A stretch of DNA of 20,147 nt from Oligoflexaceae bacterium (GTDB lineage Bacteria > Bdellovibrionota_B > Oligoflexia > Oligoflexales > Oligoflexaceae): assembly GCA_947474445.1 (NCBI GenBank), contig CANJJY010000026.1:1-20147 (forward strand), given 5' to 3'. The first letter of the stretch is position 1. Each line of letters opens with the position of its first letter. A model generated the notes under the pieces. The model was given only the letters and a program-made list of their open reading frames with translations. It did no database searches and was not told the origin of the DNA. Positions 14,040-20,147 of this stretch are shown piece by piece. A program made the translations under genes and the position numbers.

Positions 14040-14971
14040 TGCAGGTTCCGCTTGGAACACCGGTCTTGCGGCAATTGACGCCTTTCCATGGCTTTGAGCC
14101 CAGCCATCAGCGTTATGTCCCACTGTCTCGTTTTCACGGCAGTCAAAGATTGAATTTGATGCGGCCAACCCGCATGCCAGCGAGCAGTCGGCGATATAAT
14201 CACGGTGATCCGGTCAATCTCATTGATTGGCGGGCTTATGCCCGTAACGAACAATTAGTCGTGCGTGAACAAAACGATGAAGCAAGCTGTCGATTGATGC
14301 TGCTGATCGATGAGCAACCGACTCTCGATTGGCCTGATGCTGTTATAGAGCAGCGGTTTGGCCACTCACTTTGTACGAAAAGGGAATTGACGTGGCGCCT
14401 TGCCCTTCATCTCAGCTACCAATCGCTGAAGTGGGGAGATGCCGTGCGGCTCTATTGCTTGCGCGATGGCCAGGCTTTGAGTTTGACCTTGCGCTCACAG
14501 GTGGATGCCGCGATTTTTTTTGAAAAAATGCTAGCCCAAAAATTTATCGCTCCGCTCGACTTGTTCAACGAAAGAAAAACATTAGATGTGGTGCGAGCCG
14601 AGCGATGCGACCTCCTGTTTTGGTTCAGCGATGGATTTGCAGGGTTACCTGATTGGCTTTTGCAAAAAAAAGGCGCTTTAGGCTGTTGGGTTCAAGTTCT
14701 CTCGACTCTGGAAGTCGATCCTTCATGGCTCAAGGGAGACGACAGCTATTTCGATGAAAGCCAAGCGGTGCGTGAGTATATGGGAGCGGCCTTGCTTCAA
14801 GAGAACTATCTGCAGAAAGCCATCGGTCGATGGCAAGAAGAAATGAGCGGGCAATGGTTGAAACATCATAGAAACCATATCCTGGTAACTGATGACACTC
14901 CGATTCAAAGTTACCTAATGAGTCTTGAAAAGCCAGGCGGCTTGTCAGGGCGGGGAAGGGGTCCCAGTTGA
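14039..14971 (+). CDS. DUF58 family protein with a degenerate MIDAS
   Basis: A 310-residue soluble protein of the DUF58 family, which almost always sits next to moxR. The signature is RRYNHGDPVNLIDWRAYAR followed by EQLVVREQN (about residues 51-78). The vWA-like strand after it reads LMLLIDEQPTLDW. Where DUF58 proteins usually have DxSxS this one has DEQPT, so metal binding at that site is doubtful. The start at 14039 is preferred: AAAGGA is eight bases upstream and the ATG overlaps the moxR stop as TGATG. An ATG at 14030 would add three residues. Its TGA overlaps the next TTG start. By context it links the MoxR ATPase to the membrane vWA proteins. Confidence 0.85.
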   Translation: MQVPLGTPVLRQLTPFHGFEPSHQRYVPLSRFHGSQRLNLMRPTRMPASSRRYNHGDPVNLIDWRAYARNEQLVVREQNDEASCRLMLLIDEQPTLDWPDAVIEQRFGHSLCTKRELTWRLALHLSYQSLKWGDAVRLYCLRDGQALSLTLRSQVDAAIFFEKMLAQKFIAPLDLFNERKTLDVVRAERCDLLFWFSDGFAGLPDWLLQKKGALGCWVQVLSTLEVDPSWLKGDDSYFDESQAVREYMGAALLQENYLQKAIGRWQEEMSGQWLKHHRNHILVTDDTPIQSYLMSLEKPGGLSGRGRGPS

Positions 14972-17544
14972 TTCAAGACGTCATCTGGTCTTTGAACGCG
15001 GTCGGATACCTAGGGATTCTGCTCATCGCGGGCGGCCTTATACTATGGTTTATCGTAAGGCGGCAAAAACAGCGTTTGTGGCTGCCCGTGCTGCGCGTGA
15101 TCAAGTTGGATCTAACGGTTCTGCCAAAATTTCGATGGATCCATCCTCCCCTCTGGCCCCTCCTTTGTTTTTTTCTTGCTTGCCTTGCCCTCGGCATCTA
15201 TCTATTCGAGCCGACCGAACCGGTTATAAAAGGCGATAATCTTGATTTACGTCCAACCCACGTCTTCTTTGATTTGAGTCCTTCGCTAGCCCTGACTTTT
15301 AGTGCGGCTCAATATGGCGAGGAAGGGCAAAGATTGCTGGACCAACTCCGCGACAAGGCAAAATTGACCTTTAGCTTCTCGACTGGTCCTGAGATTTTTA
15401 CCGCCGCTGACAGTCATGATGTAAGTAAAAAGATTAACGCGCTAGGATTTCACCGGGCCGGATTGAAGTTAGGAGCAGCGGTCGATCGTTTGCTGCAGAA
15501 GGCGCCCGACATCGAGCATCTGGTCATCGTATCGGATCGGGATCAAGGGACCTGGGAAGATTTCAACTGGCGCTATCTCGAAAAGAAAATGCAGATTTCG
15601 TGGCTGTCAGCAGGAATGGGCGGGGCCCTTCCGGACAATGTATTTATCGATGAGCTGAAGCCTCGTGACCAATCGGGCTTTCAAAAAAACCTAGCTTGGA
15701 CAGTCCTGATGAGACGAACGGGGCAGGGCAAGGCCTTACGCGGTCAGCTCAAGGCTGAGTTGGAGGGGCGGCAGCTGGCTGCTCACGACTGGCAATTCGG
15801 ACCGGATGGAAAAAGTCTCGAAGTCGACATTGCCCTGCCTCAGGAAATTCTACTTCAGCAGACTCAAGATAAGCTTCTCGTCCTCAATTGGGAGATATCG
15901 GCCTCTGGACCGGGCGACCTTCTGATCGACAATACCTTTCGATCATGGCTTCAAGTGCAAAATCAAAAGGCTTTGCTCATCTCAAGACCGCGAGGTGAAA
16001 TGTTTTTAGATGACTCGGTGTTTCACCTCAAAACTTCCCTGGAAGTCTTGGGATTTAGGACGCAGAGAGTGGACCAGTGGAGCCCTCAACCGGCGCTAGG
16101 CATGCCTCCTACTCTCTTGCTGACAGAAGTTACTCCTGAATCCACCATGCGCTCTTTTTGTCCCATCGAAGCAGTCTCTCGTCGAGCAAATTCAACGCCG
16201 CAGCATGATCTACAGGCTTGGATTCTACCGAGTGCTGATCTCCTGGACTTTGGGGAAATTTGCTATTGTTTTGCCAGTCTGCTTCAAGCTCCGCAAGTCA
16301 TCTTGGAACGTCCCGCTTACTGCGACAAGCTCGAACACAGAGATCAATATGTTGGCGTCTTGCAATCCCTCGGTGCCGTACAGTTAGGTGGGAGCGTTGA
16401 CAGTCCACTGGGAGCACTCGGCATGACGTTTCGAAATGCAGCGACCAAAACCAAGATCTTAGCTTTTACTGTTCCACTGAATCCAATGCAGAAGGGTGGG
16501 ATTTCGTTTGGACAGCTCCCCCTTATGATTCAATCAGTGTGGAAGTTCTTATCGGGAGAGAGCACGGTCCCTGCTTTTGGGAGCGGAGCGGTTTGGCCTC
16601 GCATTGAAGACATAAGTACTTCATTGGCAAGCGATGACCCTGCGACCAGCAACGTACCTCTTGCGGAAAGTCTTCTTCGGCAAATGGCGACCGATCAATT
16701 GCCACCGCAACTTAGTGTCAGTTCTCAGGGTATCATTCGACAATCGTCTCTGGCCTCAAGGGAACGCGATGCACGCCCTTGGATTTACCTTTGCCTTTCG
16801 CTCGTCGTTTTGGCGATATGGTTAGAAGCGCTTGGGTACGGATTTGCGAGAATGTTTCAAAAGCAAAGTTGGGTCGCCCGATGGTTTGGGCTCATCATCT
16901 TTATCAGCTACCTTTCCCACCCCGATTCGGCTGAAGGTCAAGTTCGGATGAACGCTCTTGGCTATGCGCCCTTGCCGCAATTGACCTCCATAAGGCGCGA
17001 GGTGGCGGCGCGCACCAGCATCGATTTTCTTGAATCAGCTCAGCAATTTAATAGTATTCAACGCGAGACTCTACTCGATCCCTGGCTATGGGTAGCTCAA
17101 CCGCAGATTCTCGAGAATCTTGATCGGTCGCATTGGAGCGAGGTGATGGCCTGGCTGCAGCGCGGGGGGTTTTTGATCGTCGAAAACCACGGCGGAGCCC
17201 AGCGACTTAAACAACAGATTCTGGAGCAAAACCCGCAGGGAGTGTGGAAGCCCATCCCTCCAGATCATGAATTGATGCGAAGTTTCCATTTGCTCGCTTC
17301 GCTGCCCCAGTGCGGTCAGTTCGTTTGGGAGGGATTTCATTTTGATCAGCGCATTGCTGTCGTGTTGGTACCAGGCGATTTCATGCGGATGCTTCTCGAT
17401 GAACGAAATCCGCCAGCTTGTTTTTCAAAATTCTCCCATGAACAGGCCGTTCGAGTTTTTATCAACTTACTGATGGTAGCCTTGGCGACTGACTACAAGA
17501 AAGATCAGATCCACCTGCCAGAAATACTAAAGAGGTTGCGTTAA
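14968..17544 (+). CDS. BatA-like membrane protein with vWA MIDAS and C-terminal DUF4159
   Basis: An 858-residue multidomain membrane protein. Residues 12-30 and 63-80 are two membrane helices of the BatA/aerotolerance N-terminal type. They are followed by THVFFDLSPSLALTF, whose Asp102-x-Ser104-x-Ser106 is a MIDAS-like DxSxS. The long middle (190-600) looks like beta-sandwich and Rossmann-like segments in the periplasm. Helices at about 605-625 and 636-650 return to the membrane. Residues 658-850 match DUF4159: VRMNALGYAPLPQ, RTSIDFL, LQRGGFLIVENHGG, PPDHELMRSFH, EQAVRVFINLLMVAL. This fusion is known in alphaproteobacteria and myxobacteria, without an assigned function. The TTG start overlaps the DUF58 stop by four bases (TTGA), with AAGGGG upstream. 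Confidence 0.85.
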   Translation: MIQDVIWSLNAVGYLGILLIAGGLILWFIVRRQKQRLWLPVLRVIKLDLTVLPKFRWIHPPLWPLLCFFLACLALGIYLFEPTEPVIKGDNLDLRPTHVFFDLSPSLALTFSAAQYGEEGQRLLDQLRDKAKLTFSFSTGPEIFTAADSHDVSKKINALGFHRAGLKLGAAVDRLLQKAPDIEHLVIVSDRDQGTWEDFNWRYLEKKMQISWLSAGMGGALPDNVFIDELKPRDQSGFQKNLAWTVLMRRTGQGKALRGQLKAELEGRQLAAHDWQFGPDGKSLEVDIALPQEILLQQTQDKLLVLNWEISASGPGDLLIDNTFRSWLQVQNQKALLISRPRGEMFLDDSVFHLKTSLEVLGFRTQRVDQWSPQPALGMPPTLLLTEVTPESTMRSFCPIEAVSRRANSTPQHDLQAWILPSADLLDFGEICYCFASLLQAPQVILERPAYCDKLEHRDQYVGVLQSLGAVQLGGSVDSPLGALGMTFRNAATKTKILAFTVPLNPMQKGGISFGQLPLMIQSVWKFLSGESTVPAFGSGAVWPRIEDISTSLASDDPATSNVPLAESLLRQMATDQLPPQLSVSSQGIIRQSSLASRERDARPWIYLCLSLVVLAIWLEALGYGFARMFQKQSWVARWFGLIIFISYLSHPDSAEGQVRMNALGYAPLPQLTSIRREVAARTSIDFLESAQQFNSIQRETLLDPWLWVAQPQILENLDRSHWSEVMAWLQRGGFLIVENHGGAQRLKQQILEQNPQGVWKPIPPDHELMRSFHLLASLPQCGQFVWEGFHFDQRIAVVLVPGDFMRMLLDERNPPACFSKFSHEQAVRVFINLLMVALATDYKKDQIHLPEILKRLR

Positions 17545-17545
17545 A

Positions 17546-19864
17546 TTGCAAGATTTTACGGACATTCTATGGGCGGGGCTCGGGGGCATTTTGCTTTTGG
17601 CTTTCGTCTGGATTCGTCAATACGGATGGCTGCGCGGTCCGCTCGCGACCCTTTTTCGAGTAGGCTGGCTTTTACCGATAGTTTTTGCGGTATTTCCCCG
17701 ACTCAATAAGGACCTTATCTCCAATTCCCTCAGCCTTAAGACCATCCATCTTTTAGTTGATGACTCGGTGAGCATGCGCGACAGTGAAAGTCAGTCTTAC
17801 ACCCAGAGTCTCAGAGATGAACTGGAATCCGCGTGCAAGCGCATGGCATGCCGCATTCAGCCAAGTTTGCTTTCTGAGCTGGGAGATGATGTTCAAAAAG
17901 GGTTTACCCCTTTGGCACCAGGGGTTAAAAGCTGGCTACCCTTGACTCATGGGGAACCATGGATTCTTCTCTCCGATGGCGGCGATTCGCAGCCCAACTT
18001 GCCTTGGCCTTCGCAGCTTAAAGATATGGGCCTTCACGATCAACACAAGTGGGGCATGATTTTAGCCAGTCCCCACCCCGAGCAGGATAATATCTGGCTT
18101 GAGATGGTAGGAGGTCCAGACTTTGGTTTTGATCAAAAGGTGATCGAGCTTGAAGTGACGGTGAATCGCCGCAGCCAAGATCCCTCAGAGGAGCTGACCG
18201 TGCAGCTCCAGGCATCGACGGCGGGCCGCAATCTAGCCTCGCTCAATGTGAGCTTTCGACCTCAAGAAAATAGTTTAACCGTTCACATCCCTGTCCCAGC
18301 TTTGGCCCGCGGCACTCATTTGGTAAAGATTACAGCCTTGCCGATCGGTACTGAAACGGCCATCTGGGATAATACGATCTACAAAAGCCTGGAAATTCTT
18401 CCCAACACCATCGGTATCCTCCACCTCTTGGGTTCGCCGAGTTGGGATGGCCGCTTCGTGAGGCGTTATCTTAAGTCAGAACCCAAATACGACATGATCA
18501 GCTTTTTCATCTTACGTGATCCCAGTGATATGCAATTGAGCAACGAGCGAGAGCTGAGTCTCATCCCTTTTCCGGTAGAACGGCTATTTAATGAAGAGCT
18601 GCCGAATTTTCGTGCGGTCGTGATCCAAGACTTTTCCCTTTCCCAGTTTCTCGAACCCACGTATCAGAAAAACCTCGTCGACTTTGTTTTAAAGGGAGGA
18701 GGATTGCTCTTTATCGGCGGCCCGCGGGCTCTACAGGATATCGATGTGAGTTCTTCGCCTTTGGCCGCACTCTTGCCCTTTAAACTTAAGGGCAAAAGTA
18801 ACGCGAGCGATAGTCCACGCCCAAGCAATGGCGGCCAAGCCTGGAGCGAGCAAGGGGCCCTGCCCTATGACCGCCAAAGCAAATTTAAGATAAAAATGGC
18901 CCAACCCGATCGTGATAAAAGAACTTTAGCGACAGTCTATGACGATTGGCTACCGCTCAATTTTGCTCTCAAAGACGGTGCTAGCTTTCAGGGGCTTCAT
19001 CGGCTTGATCGAGTTGACCTTGCCGATCAGGGGTTTACGCCTCTGCTCACGGCTCAATTGGAAGATGGTCGCGAAAGCCTGCTGGCCGCGGCTTCTTATC
19101 CGGGGAAGGGGCGTGCGATTTGGCTGTTTTCAGATGATCTGTGGAAGTTGGCCATGAATCCTGGATCGCAGTCGTCGCGAGAAACCTATCATACCTTTCT
19201 CAGAGCTTCGATGACTTGGCTCCTCCGAGAAGAAATGCAGCGTCCGCTTTGGCTCCAGGATTTTGCGCTTCAAAGTCAGAGCGATTTCACGCTGTGGTCT
19301 GCCAAAGTTAGAGGGCCAGCCGCGCGGTTTTTGCATGAAGGGGAGGGTTGGGCCTATCGCATCTGCGGTCAAGAAGTTTTGGCTAAAGACATTGTGCGAC
19401 AAATGATCAGTTCTGATCAGTGGCAAATAAGCGGCTCATTGTCAGGGCGGATGGCCAGCGGTACATCGTGCGAACTGAACATAGCAGGCGCCCATCCAGC
19501 TTTCGGCACAGTCCGGGCCTCCATCTTTGGAATCGTGCCGGAAGTGTTTGCTGACAAGGATATGGAAGGATCTTTTCACCGCCTGCAGCAGCTTTCGACT
19601 TTGACAGGGGCCCAACTTATTGAAATAAATAAGAATTCATACGCCGACGACCTTGGTGCTTGGCTCCAGTCGGTCACAGGAGATCTTGGTGTCGTGAGTC
19701 GATCCGAACAGAAACTCATGCCAGATTACTACTGGGCCCTCGAGCAGTGGTGGTGTTTTCTGTTACTCCTCCTTTTGCCTTTGGAGGTGATCGTACGACG
19801 CTGGGATTCCTACTTTGGTCATAAGGCCCCCAAACATGTATCGGGGATGGCAAGATCTGAATGA
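17546..19864 (+). CDS. Membrane protein with vWA MIDAS and GATase-1-like segment
   Basis: A 772-residue membrane protein. Two helices (about 8-25 and 36-50) precede IHLLVDDSVSMRD, where Asp72-x-Ser74-x-Ser76 is a good MIDAS. WILLSDGGD at 139-147 supplies the later Asp of a vWA fold, shortened between the two. A beta-rich stretch (190-285) leads into ILHLLGSPSWDGRFVRRYL and KGGGLLFIGGPRAL (288-395), a class-I glutamine-amidotransferase-like Rossmann fold. No catalytic Cys-His-Glu triad is evident. A C-terminal helix, CFLLLLLLPLEVIV (about 740-755), is followed by a basic tail, so the bulk is probably periplasmic. TTG start one base after the previous stop, with AGAGG ten bases upstream. Last gene of the MoxR operon and presumably part of the same complex. 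Confidence 0.78.
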   Translation: MQDFTDILWAGLGGILLLAFVWIRQYGWLRGPLATLFRVGWLLPIVFAVFPRLNKDLISNSLSLKTIHLLVDDSVSMRDSESQSYTQSLRDELESACKRMACRIQPSLLSELGDDVQKGFTPLAPGVKSWLPLTHGEPWILLSDGGDSQPNLPWPSQLKDMGLHDQHKWGMILASPHPEQDNIWLEMVGGPDFGFDQKVIELEVTVNRRSQDPSEELTVQLQASTAGRNLASLNVSFRPQENSLTVHIPVPALARGTHLVKITALPIGTETAIWDNTIYKSLEILPNTIGILHLLGSPSWDGRFVRRYLKSEPKYDMISFFILRDPSDMQLSNERELSLIPFPVERLFNEELPNFRAVVIQDFSLSQFLEPTYQKNLVDFVLKGGGLLFIGGPRALQDIDVSSSPLAALLPFKLKGKSNASDSPRPSNGGQAWSEQGALPYDRQSKFKIKMAQPDRDKRTLATVYDDWLPLNFALKDGASFQGLHRLDRVDLADQGFTPLLTAQLEDGRESLLAAASYPGKGRAIWLFSDDLWKLAMNPGSQSSRETYHTFLRASMTWLLREEMQRPLWLQDFALQSQSDFTLWSAKVRGPAARFLHEGEGWAYRICGQEVLAKDIVRQMISSDQWQISGSLSGRMASGTSCELNIAGAHPAFGTVRASIFGIVPEVFADKDMEGSFHRLQQLSTLTGAQLIEINKNSYADDLGAWLQSVTGDLGVVSRSEQKLMPDYYWALEQWWCFLLLLLLPLEVIVRRWDSYFGHKAPKHVSGMARSE

Positions 19865-19890
19865 GCGGGAGCCCGCTCCGCCCCGGCCTT
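19863..19890 (+). terminator. GC-rich hairpin at the end of the MoxR operon
   Basis: GAGCGGG-AG-CCCGCTC (19863-19878) is a perfect 7-bp inverted repeat starting inside the last stop codon. Only a weak TTAATTT tract lies some 11 bases beyond, so it may slow or stop transcription but is not a textbook terminator. Confidence 0.35.
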
Positions 19891-19952
19891 AATTTGGGCT
19901 AGGTAAGCACCTTTGAGTCTGTTAACGTTGAGGTTGGTGGAGGAGAGACATC

Positions 19953-20147
19953 ATGCCAGTGGAACAAAAACGAGTTCGCAAATTTCTTTCCAAGAAGATC
20001 CAACAGCTCAACGATATCGTCGCCGACCTCGATACGCTGGTAACAGAACTTGGTAGCGAGTTTTATCGTGTGAGTATTTTTGGATCAGCTCGGATTAAGC
20101 CCGATACCGATGAGTATCGAGAGGTTTACACGCTGGCTAAGCAGCTC
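19953..20147 (+). CDS. LOG-family protein (Rossmann-fold, 5' part only)
   Basis: Sixty-five codons run from an ATG behind a strong GGAGGAG ribosome binding site to the right edge without a stop. An N-terminal helix of about 35 residues (KKIQQLNDIVADLDTLVTEL) is followed by YRVSIFGSARIKPDTDEYREVYTLAKQL. That is the first strand and phosphate-binding turn of the LOG/TIGR00730 family (lysine-decarboxylase-like fold, cytokinin riboside phosphoribohydrolase-like). The later catalytic PGGxGTxxE motif would lie outside the window. In bacteria such proteins hydrolyse nucleoside monophosphates. The physiological role here is open. The 88-base gap after the MoxR operon suggests a separate gene with its own signals. 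Confidence 0.75.
   Translation, partial: MPVEQKRVRKFLSKKIQQLNDIVADLDTLVTELGSEFYRVSIFGSARIKPDTDEYREVYTLAKQL

Noticed and set aside
1..20147. CRISPR array, prophage or phage-defence cluster
   Set aside because: No regularly spaced repeats, integrase, Cas, restriction or toxin-antitoxin proteins were recognised in any frame.

Overview
The window reads as chromosomal DNA of a Gram-negative bacterium of roughly even GC content. A protein with an outer-membrane beta-barrel C-terminus, a lipoprotein-like glycosidase, a FabI enoyl reductase and an alphaproteobacterial/deltaproteobacterial-style MoxR-DUF58-DUF4159 operon all point that way. Bdellovibrionota/Oligoflexia or a related deltaproteobacterial lineage would fit, but that placement is inference. 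No rRNA, intact tRNA, CRISPR array, prophage or transposase gene was found.

Left part (1-6643): the 3' end of an arsC-type arsenate reductase and a guanine deaminase run on the + strand. They face, tail to tail, a small beta-barrel protein and a secreted GH30 glycosidase on the - strand. A 254-base gap between those last two holds an intrinsic terminator and a tRNA-like remnant. Upstream of the glycosidase is a gene-poor stretch with a 120-bp MITE-like inverted-repeat element and a small orphan gene. That orphan gene converges on glycerol kinase (glpK, - strand), and the two share their stop-codon bases.

Middle part (6644-12813, all - strand): a three-gene unit encodes the two halves of a heterodimeric ABC exporter and a HAD-family phosphatase. 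A second unit encodes a Flp-like type IVb pilin, a small membrane protein, a DUF503 (YlxP-like) protein and FabI. The 41 bases in front of fabI hold two perfect palindromes, a likely control site for fatty-acid synthesis.

Right part (12963-19864, + strand): a tightly packed four-gene operon. It encodes a MoxR AAA+ ATPase, a DUF58 protein, an 858-residue BatA/vWA-DUF4159 membrane protein and a 772-residue membrane protein with a vWA MIDAS and a GATase-1-like segment. Gaps and overlaps of 1 to 4 bases suggest translational coupling and one membrane-associated complex. Its substrate is unknown, which makes it the most interesting system here. The start of a LOG-family gene runs off the right edge.
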